The position numbers were made by a program, and so were the translations under genes. Positions 48,824 to 57,446 of a stretch of DNA of 64,000 nucleotides are shown piece by piece. Source of the stretch: Asticcacaulis sp. (lineage in GTDB: Bacteria; Pseudomonadota; Alphaproteobacteria; Caulobacterales; Caulobacteraceae); NCBI GenBank assembly GCA_024707255.1, contig JANQAC010000002.1, positions 1,110,001 through 1,174,000 of the forward strand, given 5' to 3'. Under the pieces are notes generated by a model. That model was not told where the DNA came from. It saw nothing but the letters and a program-made list of their open reading frames with translations, and made no database searches. Within the stretch, counting starts at the first letter, position 1. Every line of letters begins with the position of its first letter.

Positions 48824-51240
48824 TTGCGCTTTTTCTTTTTCGCGGTTTTCTTCTTCGTCGTCTGGGCCTTTTTCTTCTTAGCCGCTTTGGTCGCTGTGAC
48901 CTTTTTCTTGACTACGGCTTGCGGTTTGACGACCGGATTAGGCACGGGCGCCATCGTGGTCGGGGCAGGGGCCATTGTCGTTCCGGTCAGTTGCGCCGCG
49001 GCAGCCGCATTGCTCGTTATGCCCTTGTTGTAATCGGCATAGCTGATCGGAGCATCGGGCGAAGCGACATCGCTGAATTCCGGCCCGGTAAACGGACCGA
49101 TCGGGCCGGGGAAGCCGCGCTGCACGTCGGCCATGGCGGTCAGGGGCGCCGTGCCCCCATTCAGCCGGGCGCGATAGACGCGCATGTTTTCAGTCACACG
49201 CATCATATAGTTGCGCGTTTCGGTGAAAGGGTGGCATTCGATGAAGGACAAAGGATCGGCGGTGGCGCCGCGGGGGTCGCCGCAGGTATCGATCCAGGTC
49301 TGCATCCGGCTGGGACCGGCATTATAGCCGGCGGCGGCCATGATGTAAGAGCCATCGAACTTGTCGACCAGTTCGCCCAGGTGATACTTGCCGAGCGTCA
49401 TATTGTATTCTGGCTCGTAGAGCGCCGCATCGCCGCTATAGCCGATGCCGAGACGTCGGGCGACGGCCCGTCCGGTCGAGGGGATAAGCTGCATCATGCC
49501 GCGCGCATTGGCGCCAGAGCGGACACTGGGGTCGAAGCTCGATTCCTGTCGGGTAATGGCCAGCACGAAGGCCGGTTCCGGGCCGGAGACGTTTGGCACA
49601 CTGCGCACGGGATAGGCGCGTTCCGGCAGGTAGAAGCCGCGCTGCATCGCCACGCGCGCCACCTTCATGGCCATCAGTTGCGAATCGTATTGCCCGACAA
49701 GGTCGACCAGCAGGGCCTCTTCCTCGGCATTGGGCATGACATCATCGAGATGCAGCACCAGGGCTCGGAACAGGTCCAGTTCGCCGGCCTGACCGAGCAG
49801 GCGCGCCGCCTTGATCATTTCGCGGCCCTCGAAACGGGCGCGATCGGCAGCGCTTGGCACCGGATCCTTACCAAGGCTGATCGTCTTGATGCCGGCCTTT
49901 TCCGCGGCCATCTGACCATAGAAGGCGTAGATATATTGCCCACCCTGTTCATAATAGCGCTGGGCCAGGGTGGCGTCAGCATCGATGCCATTCAGCGCCG
50001 GATGGTTGCGCGCTTCATAGGCGCGGCCCAGCCAGTAATTGGCGCGCCCCTGTGTGATCGGTGAAGTGCCGGCCGTGGCCAGGGCCTGGAAGTGGCGGAT
50101 GGCCGAGTCTGTATCGTTCAACTTAAGCAGTGCCATCCAGCCGGCGAAGAATTCCGCTTCGGCCATGCTTTCGCCGGGATCGAAGCCGCCGTTATTCATG
50201 GCATCATAGGCGGCGCGATAGTTGCGGGCCTTCAGGGCGGCTTTGAAATAACCCAGGCGCAGGGAGTAAAGCTGGCTGGCGGCTTCCGGGCTGGCCGAAG
50301 CCTGTGGCAGGTCAGGCAATAACTGGAAGCCGAGCGTTTCCAGTCCCTTACCGTTCAGGTATTTGGCGCGGGCAAAGGCGAGCGCCGAATTATGCGGATC
50401 GCCGGCCAGCGCCGCTTGATAGAGCCCGTCCGAAGCCGCCGAACCGGTACGCATGGCGATCACGGCATTGGCGACATCGGCGTCATGCTGGCCGACATAG
50501 GCGGTCATATCACGGATCGCCTGCGAATTGGCGTTTTGGTAGTTGATTTCCAGGCAAAGCAGACGCGCCCTGTGGTCGTCCTGATTGAGGTAGGTGCCGA
50601 AAGCCTGGTAGAAATTCGCCTGGGCGAGCGAATCAAACACTTTCGTCCGCCACCAGCTTTTCGCCAGGGCGCGGGCGTCCTCAGTACGCGCCAGGTTGCC
50701 ATAGGCCGAAATCAGGGCTGTGGCGCCCTCAGTGGTCTGCGGCGGCGCGCCCTTAAACCAGTCAACGATTTGTTGCGCCGTCATGCCCGACAGGCCGATC
50801 AGCTTTTCCGCGGCGATCTGGCGCTTGGATTCACGCGGCCAGCCCCACAGGTCACGGCGGGCGGCATCAAGCGCGGCGAAGCTGTAAATGTTGCCGTCAT
50901 TATTGATGATGGTCCAGGTAACGATCTTGCGCGCCACGGGATTGGTCAGGCCCGCCGCCAGCGAATCGGCCTGGGCGAAATTGCGTGACTTCACAGCGGA
51001 AAGTGCCTGCTCCAGCAGGTCCATGTCATTGCCGGAAAGGCCCGAAGGGATATAGGGCCGCGCCGTATCGGTCGGCATGGGCATGGTGGCCTGGGGGGCG
51101 CCGTTGACTTCCGGCGCCGGATCATCCTGGGCGGCCACGGGTTGCAATGTGCCCAGGGTAAGAGCGCTGACGCCCGCGATCAGGAGGGCCTTGCGGAAAA
51201 GAGGATTGAGCTTACGTATCTGGCGGTCAGTCGGGGTCAT
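48820..51240 (-). CDS. Soluble lytic murein transglycosylase (Slt70-like)
   Basis: 806 residues from ATG at 51240. Signal peptide in MTPTDRQIRKLNPLFRKALL...SALTLGTLQPVAAQ, then a long alpha-superhelical domain (about residues 70-530) that forms the Slt ring. The C-terminal GH23 catalytic domain has Glu566 in ITRQESSFDP, GARGMMQLIP-type ANARGMMQLIP and AAGYNAGPSR. It cleaves peptidoglycan glycan strands to 1,6-anhydro-muropeptides in the periplasm. Odd: the last about 65 residues are Ala/Pro/Thr-rich and end in a strongly basic Lys-rich tail (KKKKAQTTKKKTAKKKKRN). Confidence 0.92.
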   Translation of the reverse strand: MTPTDRQIRKLNPLFRKALLIAGVSALTLGTLQPVAAQDDPAPEVNGAPQATMPMPTDTARPYIPSGLSGNDMDLLEQALSAVKSRNFAQADSLAAGLTNPVARKIVTWTIINNDGNIYSFAALDAARRDLWGWPRESKRQIAAEKLIGLSGMTAQQIVDWFKGAPPQTTEGATALISAYGNLARTEDARALAKSWWRTKVFDSLAQANFYQAFGTYLNQDDHRARLLCLEINYQNANSQAIRDMTAYVGQHDADVANAVIAMRTGSAASDGLYQAALAGDPHNSALAFARAKYLNGKGLETLGFQLLPDLPQASASPEAASQLYSLRLGYFKAALKARNYRAAYDAMNNGGFDPGESMAEAEFFAGWMALLKLNDTDSAIRHFQALATAGTSPITQGRANYWLGRAYEARNHPALNGIDADATLAQRYYEQGGQYIYAFYGQMAAEKAGIKTISLGKDPVPSAADRARFEGREMIKAARLLGQAGELDLFRALVLHLDDVMPNAEEEALLVDLVGQYDSQLMAMKVARVAMQRGFYLPERAYPVRSVPNVSGPEPAFVLAITRQESSFDPSVRSGANARGMMQLIPSTGRAVARRLGIGYSGDAALYEPEYNMTLGKYHLGELVDKFDGSYIMAAAGYNAGPSRMQTWIDTCGDPRGATADPLSFIECHPFTETRNYMMRVTENMRVYRARLNGGTAPLTAMADVQRGFPGPIGPFTGPEFSDVASPDAPISYADYNKGITSNAAAAAQLTGTTMAPAPTTMAPVPNPVVKPQAVVKKKVTATKAAKKKKAQTTKKKTAKKKKRN

Positions 51241-51416
51241 AATAATCCTGTCATTGGGCCAAAAGCGGTATGGCCGAACTATAGGCGATAGTTTCTTTTT
51301 AGAAAGCCATTGCGGCGAATGCTTTGTGTATCTATGGCTATTTTTATATATTCCCAAGCCACAGATGGCCGAAAAACCACAACTTTCCGTGTTTGCGGTG
51401 AGACGAGAGTAGACGA

Positions 51417-52324
51417 ATGACCGATACATCTGCCCAGCCCCTGTTTCGCGGCGTAATTACCGCCCTGGTGACGCCGTTCCGTAACGGCGAGGTGGACTAT
51501 GCGGCGTTTGAGAAACTGATCGAGCTTCAGATCGCCGCCGGTGTGCATGGCGTAGTGCCGGTCGGCACCACGGGTGAAACCTCGACGCTTTCCATGGAAG
51601 AGCACCGTAAGGTCGTTGAACTGTGCGTGCGCAAGGTGGCGGGGCGTATCAAGGTGATCGCCGGCGCCGGTTCCAACAATACGGCTGAAACCCTGGAACT
51701 GGCGCATCATGCCAAGGCCATGGGTGCCGATGCTGTGCTGGTGGTGGCGCCTTATTACAACAAGCCCTCGCAGGAAGGTATCTATCAGCATTTCAAGGCT
51801 TTGAACGATTCGGTTCAGATTCCGGTTCTGCTCTATAATGTCCCCGGCCGTACAGTCGTCGATATGAGCAATGACACGATTGCGCGTCTGGCGAAACTGC
51901 CGAACATCGTCGGCATCAAGGATGCGACCGGTGATCTGGAACGCATCAGCCAGCAGCGCCTGCTGATTGAGGGCGACTTCTCATATATATCCGGCGATGA
52001 CCCGACCTTGCTCGGTTACCTGGCGCATGGCGGCCATGGCGTGATCTCGGTGACCTCGAACGTGGCGCCGGCGCAGGTCGTGGCCATGTATGAAGCCGCC
52101 GCGCAAGGGGCCTTCGATACCGCCCGCCAGTGGCAGGACAAACTGATCACCCTGCACAAGGTGCTGTTCGCCGATCCTCGCCGTCGCCAACCAAGTATGC
52201 CATGAGCCGCCTCGGCATCTGCACCGATGAGGTGCGCCTGCCGATCGTTGCCTGTTCGCAGGGTGTGCGGCCGCAGGTCGATGAGGCGATGGCTTTGGCG
52301 GGGCTTGAGGTGGAGCCGGCCTGA
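51417..52324 (+). CDS. dapA: 4-hydroxy-tetrahydrodipicolinate synthase, frame broken by one base
   Basis: Condenses pyruvate with aspartate semialdehyde in the lysine/diaminopimelate pathway. [20 protein letters not shown], the GTTGE motif of [12 protein letters not shown], proton-relay Tyr in LLYNVPGRT and Schiff-base Lys168 in GIKDATGDL are intact. Near the end, after VLFADP (CC at 52176-52177), one base is missing; restored, it reads [20 protein letters not shown] and ends GLEVEPA at 52324, about 302 residues. The stop overlaps the smpB start (TGATG), so dapA-smpB are coupled. Confidence 0.93.
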
Positions 52325-52793
52325 TGGCGGAACTGACCACCAGCAAGACAATCGCCGATAACCGGCGGGCGAAGTTCGACTATTTCCTTGAGCAGAATAC
52401 CGAGGCGGGCATCGCGCTTACCGGCACCGAGGTGAAATCCCTGCGCTCCGGTCGGGCCAATATCGCTGAATCCTATGTCAGTATCGAGAACGGCGACGAA
52501 TTGTGCCTGATCAATGCCGATATCCCGCCCTATGGCCATGCCAACCGCTTCAACCACGAGCCGCGCCGCCGCGCAAGCTGCTGCTGCACCGTAAGGAAAT
52601 CCACCGGTTCATGGTCGCCATCCAGCGCGAGGGCATGACGATTATCCCGACCCGGCTCTATTTCAATGACAAGGGCATGGTGAAACTGGAAATCGCGCTG
52701 GCCAAGGGCAAGAAGAACCATGACAAGCGCGAGGCCACTGCCGAACGCGACTGGGCGCGAGATAAAGCCCGCCTGATGCGGGATAAGGGCTAA
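52324..52793 (+). CDS. smpB: SsrA-binding protein SmpB, frame broken by one base
   Basis: tmRNA partner in trans-translation. [20 protein letters not shown], then [20 protein letters not shown] and [15 protein letters not shown] are typical. At CGCCGCCGCGC (52565-52573) one base is missing; with it the frame continues [40 protein letters not shown] and the basic tail [16 protein letters not shown], total about 156 residues. It follows dapA with overlapping stop/start, a common alphaproteobacterial order. Confidence 0.93.
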
Positions 52794-52804
52794 GGATTCA
52801 AGGA

Positions 52805-53001
52805 GATCACGGATAAGGCACGGATGCGCATCGCAGGCGATGCGCCACGGATGAACACGGATGCTATTTTTTGCCTCCCGCAACACCCCAATGCCAACCG
52901 TTAGTAAGTAGCTTGCCTTTCAGGCTCTGAATGCGCCGATCTACGAATATCCGTGACTGTCTGTGTCGCTGCGAAGCGGCATCCGTGCCTTATCCGTGAT
53001 C
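52805..53001. repeat. 197-bp non-coding element with perfect 23-bp terminal inverted repeats
   Basis: GATCACGGATAAGGCACGGA begins the left arm (52805-52827) and its exact 23-base inverse closes the right (52979-53001), with about 150 bases between. Next to the left arm is a second perfect hairpin GCGCATCGC-AG-GCGATGCGC. The CACGGAT motif recurs four times on the left side. No ORF is inside. It lies between convergent smpB and the SDR gene. It may be a MITE-like or dispersed repeat; no flanking target duplication is obvious. Confidence 0.6.
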
Positions 53002-53027
53002 CTCTTGCCCTTAATATATTTGCCACG

Positions 53028-53807
53028 TCACAGCACACCCGGAAAAGCGCCGCCGTCGATCAGCAGGCTTTGGCCGGTGATATAGCCGGCCTGAGCCGAG
53101 CACAGAAAGGCGCAGGCGGCGCCGAATTCGTCTGGATCGCCAAAGCGTCTGGCCGGAATGGTCTGCCGGCGTTCCTCGCGGATGATCTCGATATCGACGC
53201 CGCGCTGTTCGGCAGTGCGTTTCTGGCCCGATTGCAGGCGATGGGTGTCGAATGACCCCGGCAGCAGGAAATTGATCGTGACATTGGCATGGGCCACGCT
53301 GCGCGCCACGCCCGCCAGGAAACCGGTCAGGCCGAGGCGCGCGCCGCTGGAGAGATCAAGACCTCCCAGAGGCATCTTCACCGAGCCTGAAGTGATATTG
53401 ACGATGCGGCCGAAGCGCCGCTCGACCATGCCGTCGATTACCTGTTGCACCAGTTCGATTGGCGTTACCATGTTGCCGGTCACGCCTTCCAGCATGGCGG
53501 CGCGGTCGATCTGGCGGAAATCTCTATAGGGCGGGCCACCGTTGTTATTGACCAGTATATCGACCTGCGGCACGGCGGAAATCAGCGCCTCCTGGGTTTC
53601 CTTCAGGCTGACATCGCCGGCAACCGGGATGACCTGCGCGCCCGTCAGTTCGCGTATCTCTGCCGCCGTGCGCTCCAGCTTTTCGGCATCGCGTCCATTG
53701 ATTACTACCACGCAGCCGGCCCGCGCCAGTTCAATGGCACAAGCCTTGCCAAGCCCTTCACTTGAGGCACACACTATGGCGCAGCGCCTTTCCAACCCCA
53801 GATCCAT
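53028..53807 (-). CDS. SDR-family oxidoreductase with altered catalytic motif
   Basis: 259 residues. The Rossmann start IVCASSEGLGKACAIELARA stands for TGxxxGxG, and the C-terminal GQSLLIDGGAFPG is typical of FabG-like SDRs. Catalytic Ser140 (VNITSGS) is present, but at +13 the Tyr is Ser153 and the Lys is Arg157 (LSSGAR instead of YxxxK); NNAG is NNNGG. A divergent SDR subgroup with such changes exists, so it may bind NAD(P) and act by another mechanism or not as a dehydrogenase. It is 3 bases from the VOC gene stop and probably coexpressed. Confidence 0.85.
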   Translation of the reverse strand: MDLGLERRCAIVCASSEGLGKACAIELARAGCVVVINGRDAEKLERTAAEIRELTGAQVIPVAGDVSLKETQEALISAVPQVDILVNNNGGPPYRDFRQIDRAAMLEGVTGNMVTPIELVQQVIDGMVERRFGRIVNITSGSVKMPLGGLDLSSGARLGLTGFLAGVARSVAHANVTINFLLPGSFDTHRLQSGQKRTAEQRGVDIEIIREERRQTIPARRFGDPDEFGAACAFLCSAQAGYITGQSLLIDGGAFPGVL

Positions 53808-53810
53808 GAA

Positions 53811-54239
53811 TTATACCTTGTGCTCCGAAATCGACAGTAGATTGCCATCGGGGTCTTTGAACCACGCTACCTTGTCGCCGCTGGGCGCCGTCCAGACACC
53901 ATGGGGCGTTTGCGCCGCGCCCAGCCAGTCATAGAGTTCGAACTTGATGTCGAGCGCGGTGAGGGCGAAGACCTTGTCGTCAATATTGGTCACCTGAAAA
54001 CCGAAAACCGTGTAGGGCGCGACATATAGCTTCGGTGGTTTGGTCAGACGGATCAGGGTCGAACCGGAACGCAACACCAGGGCGTATTCATCCCGGCTGA
54101 AAACGGTCAGGCCCAGAATGCCTTCATAGAAGGCGCGGGCTTGATCGAAATCGCTGACGGCCAGAAATCCCATCGGTGTGGCGTCGCGCAGGGGCAACGG
54201 GCCAGCCGCTGCGGATTTGGTCAGATTAAGTCCGAGCAT
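53811..54239 (-). CDS. VOC-family (glyoxalase/bleomycin-resistance fold) protein
   Basis: 142 residues. MGFLAVSDFDQARAFYEGIL begins the first beta-alpha-beta-beta-beta module and WTAPSGDKVAWFKDPDGNLL closes the second. The C-terminal KDPDGNLLSISE is the most recognisable VOC signature, with the metal-ligand Glu in the last strand region. Substrate unknown; such proteins include dioxygenases, isomerases and antibiotic-binding proteins. It is upstream of the SDR gene on the same strand with almost no gap. Confidence 0.85.
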   Translation of the reverse strand: MLGLNLTKSAAAGPLPLRDATPMGFLAVSDFDQARAFYEGILGLTVFSRDEYALVLRSGSTLIRLTKPPKLYVAPYTVFGFQVTNIDDKVFALTALDIKFELYDWLGAAQTPHGVWTAPSGDKVAWFKDPDGNLLSISEHKV

Positions 54240-54332
54240 AGCATGGACTCCGCAAGATCATACCGCGTCACCATGACGGCACCCGGCATAAAAAATCAAA
54301 CCGGAAGCTGAAGCACTTTCCGAATAGTGTGG

Positions 54333-54411
54333 CGCACTTTTCGGATTAAAAAGTGCGTAGAAGCAAAAAATTAGAGCGCCGATCTGATCCAATCAGATCG
54401 GAAAACGCTCT
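54333..54411 (-). terminator. Paired hairpins behind the NYN gene (terminator/palindromic repeat)
   Basis: On the reverse strand AGAGCG, then CCGATCTGAT-tgg-ATCAGATCGG, then CGCTCT and AATTTTTTG: a strong stem followed by a T-run, starting inside the NYN stop codon. A second hairpin CGCACTTTT...AAAAAGTGCG follows (54333-54358). The AGAGCG...CGCTCT frame around an inner palindrome resembles palindromic intergenic repeats of alphaproteobacteria that also serve as terminators. Confidence 0.65.
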
Positions 54412-54997
54412 ATACAGTCTCGTCGTAATCTTCCTCGGCGCCCAGGAATTTCGGCGGGTTGTGGCTGGAGCGCGGACGGCCGACGACACTGGCCAGGTCG
54501 GCGAGATCGACGAAGGTATCGGCCTGGCGGCGCAGTTCATCGGAGGTCATGGGCGGCTGTGACTTGACGGTCGAAACCACAGTGACGCGCGCGCCCTTGC
54601 GCTGGACGGATTCGAGCAGGCGGCGGAAATCGCCGTCGCCGGAGAAAAGGACCAGGTGATTGGCGTGTTCGGCCATCTCCATCATGTCGCAGGCGATTTC
54701 GATATCCATGTCGCCGCGCCAGCGCTTGCGGCCCTGGCTGTCGGTATATTCCCTGGCGGTCTTGGTGATCAGGTGGAAGCCGTTATAATCGAGCCAGTCG
54801 ACCAGCGGTCGTATCGGCGAGTAATCGTCGCCCTCGACCAGGGCGGTGTAATAATAGGCGCGGATCAGTATGCCGCGTTTGCGGAATTCATCGAGTAGCT
54901 TGCGATAGTCGATGTCGAAATTCAGCGCCTTGGCGGCTGAATAGAGGTTGGCACCGTCAATAAAAAGCGCGATACGGTCGGTCGGATAAAAGCTCAT
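54410..54997 (-). CDS. NYN-domain (LabA/DUF88-like) putative RNase
   Basis: 195 residues. PIN-like NYN fold with acidic metal ligands: Asp14 in IALFIDGANLY, Asp96/Asp98 in WRGDMDIEIACDMM and Asp121/Asp123 in FSGDGDFRRLLES. LabA-type proteins are common single-domain members, thought to cut RNA; the cellular target is unknown. The C-terminal 30 residues are polar and acidic. It is divergent from folK, sharing a 54-base promoter region. Confidence 0.9.
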   Translation of the reverse strand: MSFYPTDRIALFIDGANLYSAAKALNFDIDYRKLLDEFRKRGILIRAYYYTALVEGDDYSPIRPLVDWLDYNGFHLITKTAREYTDSQGRKRWRGDMDIEIACDMMEMAEHANHLVLFSGDGDFRRLLESVQRKGARVTVVSTVKSQPPMTSDELRRQADTFVDLADLASVVGRPRSSHNPPKFLGAEEDYDETV

Positions 54998-55051
54998 GGC
55001 TATACGCTATCCTGAAAATGTGCAGTTAAAATGGCAGGCGAAGATAAGAAT

Positions 55052-55561
55052 ATGTCCGTTTTTATTGCCTACGGTTCCAACCTGTTGTCTGGTCCGGTGA
55101 CTGCATCGCAAGCTTTCAGCGAGGTTGTCAAGAACTTGCAGGCACGAGGACTGATTGTGAACAGGATTTCACGTTTGTGGTCTTCAAAAGCCTGGCCAAA
55201 TCCAGACGATCCACCCTATGTTAATGCCGTCCTGCAGGTCGAAACGAACTTGCAACCCACGGAATTGATGTTGCTTTTGCATGATGTGGAGCGCGGCGCC
55301 GGGCGCGTGCGCGATGGACGCCTCAATGCCCCGCGCGTGCTTGACCTTGACCTTATCGCTTATGGCGATGTTGTTATGAATGGCGAAAATGGTCTGATCC
55401 TGCCGCACCCGCGCGCCGCGGAACGGGCCTTTGTTATGGGGCCACTGGCCGAGATAGCGCCAAAATGGGTCCATCCGGTTTTACAGCGCCCGGTGGCTGA
55501 GCTTTTTAAGGCGGCTACAGTCGGCACAGACGCCTATCCTTTGGACAATGCCGCTTCCTGA
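55052..55561 (+). CDS. folK: Hydroxymethyl-dihydropterin pyrophosphokinase (FolK)
   Basis: 169 residues from ATG at 55052 (MSVFIAYGSNLLSG); an in-frame ATG at 55031 would add seven poorly conserved residues. The signature VERGAGRVRDGRLNAPRVLD followed by LDLIAYGD holds the Mg2+-binding DxD of HPPK, and LPHPRAAERAFVMGPLAEIA is the usual C-terminal block. It transfers pyrophosphate from ATP to 6-hydroxymethyl-dihydropterin in folate synthesis. The 3' end overlaps the convergent DMT gene by 28 bases. Confidence 0.93.
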   Translation: MSVFIAYGSNLLSGPVTASQAFSEVVKNLQARGLIVNRISRLWSSKAWPNPDDPPYVNAVLQVETNLQPTELMLLLHDVERGAGRVRDGRLNAPRVLDLDLIAYGDVVMNGENGLILPHPRAAERAFVMGPLAEIAPKWVHPVLQRPVAELFKAATVGTDAYPLDNAAS

Positions 55562-56523
55562 CGCATGGCGCGCTGATCGATCCAGACATAGAGCCCGACG
55601 CCCGTAAGCACCAGCAGGGTGCCGGCGATATCGGCCAGGCTGATATGCTGGCCGAGGATCAGGCCGCTCAGAACCAGGGTAAAGATCGGATTGATAAAGC
55701 TGATAATGGCGTTGGCCTGCGAGGATATGCGGCTCAAGGCAAAATTGGTTAAATAGCTCGGCAGGACAGTGGCGCCGATAGCCAGCCCGATCACCAGGGT
55801 GAGCAGGGGCGGGGTCATGTGGATGTCGCTCACCTTATGGACGATGAGGAAATGGATACCGGTCGCCAGCGCCGCGCCGCTCATGGCCCATGAGGTGAAG
55901 AGTGACGGGCCCATGCGCCTGATAAGTGGCTTGGCCAGCAGCAGATAGAGCGCGAAAGCGACCGAAGAGACCGTACACCACAGCACGCCGCTGATCACCG
56001 CCGTGCCCTGGGCATGCAGGTCGGTCAGGAAAACCAGCCCCAGGCCGATATAGCTGATGGCGAAGGCCCAGACCGCTTTCAGGCGCATGGGCTGTTTGAA
56101 GAACAGGGCGCCGAACAGGATAACGAACAGCGGATAGGTAAAAAGGATCAACCGCTCGAACTGCGGCGACAGGGTCGTCAGGCTCTCGAAGTCGGTATAG
56201 CTGGCGACCCAGTATCCCAGGATGCCGACGCCCAGCGTGCGCAGATAAAGGCCGGGATTGCGATTAATCGGCGGCAGGTCGTGCGTGCCTTTCGCCTTGC
56301 CGCGCAGGAAGGTGATAACGCCGAACACTATGAAAAACGGTGTCGCCACCGACAGGCGCAGCGCCATCAGGGCCGAAGCATCGACCTGGTAGTTATAGGC
56401 GAGCTTGATCCAGATGCCCTTGCTGGCGAAAAGAAACGCGCCCAGCATGGCGAGAATATAACCGCCCCAGGTCAGGAGCCAGGGCGCGGAGAGTAGCGAT
56501 TTCTTTTCAGAAGGTTCAGACAT
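55534..56523 (-). CDS. DMT-superfamily transporter (EamA type)
   Basis: 329 residues from ATG at 56523 with AAAGG 8 bases upstream. Ten hydrophobic segments in two EamA repeats: ILAMLGAFLFASKGIWIKLA at the start of the first, GVLWCTVSSVAFALYLLLAK at the start of the second, each with the usual Gly/Ala-rich helices. The C-terminus LLVLTGVGLYVWIDQRAMR is typical. Drug/metabolite exporter-like; substrate unknown. Confidence 0.88.
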   Translation of the reverse strand: MSEPSEKKSLLSAPWLLTWGGYILAMLGAFLFASKGIWIKLAYNYQVDASALMALRLSVATPFFIVFGVITFLRGKAKGTHDLPPINRNPGLYLRTLGVGILGYWVASYTDFESLTTLSPQFERLILFTYPLFVILFGALFFKQPMRLKAVWAFAISYIGLGLVFLTDLHAQGTAVISGVLWCTVSSVAFALYLLLAKPLIRRMGPSLFTSWAMSGAALATGIHFLIVHKVSDIHMTPPLLTLVIGLAIGATVLPSYLTNFALSRISSQANAIISFINPIFTLVLSGLILGQHISLADIAGTLLVLTGVGLYVWIDQRAMRQEAALSKG

Positions 56524-56731
56524 TGCAGGGCCTTTGCGGGCGCCTGTTAAATTCATGCGCCCCGGAGTTCGGGAAGGGGCGCGGATCGGACGATCTTACG
56601 CCTTGGGTTTCTTGCGCGAAATAAGACGCACGGACTTGCACGCCCAAATAAGCTTGGACATGATGTCGATGTGCGTCAGCGCGAAGGAATTGGCGAAATT
56701 AGTGATCATGAGCGGGCACTTAAGGGGTTTA

Positions 56732-57244
56732 ATGTCGCTAAGCAACCGCAAAAACCGGTTTACGATGTCACGTTGGGTTACGCTCTGTTTGGTCTTGAGT
56801 GTTCTGGTCAGTGTTCTGGCGGCGCCGGTTCTGGCGAGGCCGGCCATTATTTCCGGCATGGCCTATGTGATTGATGGTGATACGCTTGTAATTCGCAAGC
56901 GGCACGTCCGCCTTTTTGGCGTTGATGCTTTTGAGCGCGACCAGTCCTGCGGGCGGTTCCGCTGTGGCACCGAGGCGCGAAAGGCGTTGCGCGACCTCAC
57001 GAATGGCCGAACGCTGACCTGTGAGACGAAGGCAATCGATACCTACGGCAGGACTGTGGCGGTTTGCAAAACATCCGATGGGCGTGATGTGGGTGGTGAA
57101 ATGGTCAGACGGGGACTGGCGGTGGCCTATAGACGTTTCTCGTCGCAATATCTCGACGAGGAAGCCTATGCGAAATCTCACCATCTTGGCGCGTGGGCCG
57201 ATGGTTTTGAAAGTCCGTTGCAATACCGCCGTAAAGAGCGCTGA
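56732..57244 (+). CDS. Exported thermonuclease-family (SNase-like) protein
   Basis: 170 residues from ATG at 56732, chosen for AAGGGG 4 bases upstream; several upstream in-frame ATGs lack a site. An N-terminal hydrophobic segment (WVTLCLVLSVLVSVLAAPVLA) exports it. The OB-fold nuclease core has YVIDGDTLVIRKRHVRLFGV and DAFERD (catalytic Asp/Arg/Glu region), a Cys pair in QSCGRFRCG, and RRGLAVAYRRFSSQYLDEEA. The Arg/Asp/Glu set appears present, so it may be an active Ca2+-dependent nuclease. Short for the family but complete. Confidence 0.88.
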   Translation: MSLSNRKNRFTMSRWVTLCLVLSVLVSVLAAPVLARPAIISGMAYVIDGDTLVIRKRHVRLFGVDAFERDQSCGRFRCGTEARKALRDLTNGRTLTCETKAIDTYGRTVAVCKTSDGRDVGGEMVRRGLAVAYRRFSSQYLDEEAYAKSHHLGAWADGFESPLQYRRKER

Positions 57245-57359
57245 AACTATGGCAATATGTTGATAAAGCTGCGTTATTACAAATGCTTGCGAAAATTGCC
57301 TTTATTTTGCCGCATTTTTCCCCAAACGTGATATATGGGTGCTAAAGGCGGGTGAGTGG

Positions 57360-57372
57360 GTGTAAAATACAC
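57360..57372. promoter_or_regulatory. 13-bp palindrome upstream of the giant repeat gene
   Basis: GTGTAAAATACAC is an exact inverted repeat (GTGTA-AAA-TACAC) 75 bases before the proposed GTG start. The surrounding 57245-57446 region is AT-rich and otherwise empty; no clean -35/-10 pair stands out. Possible operator, weakly supported. Confidence 0.35.
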
Positions 57373-57446
57373 TTGGCTTCTGACATTGCAGGCTGCGCTG
57401 CCCCTTTCAATTTAACTATTTGAAGGCAGCAGGGAAGCGTACGCGC

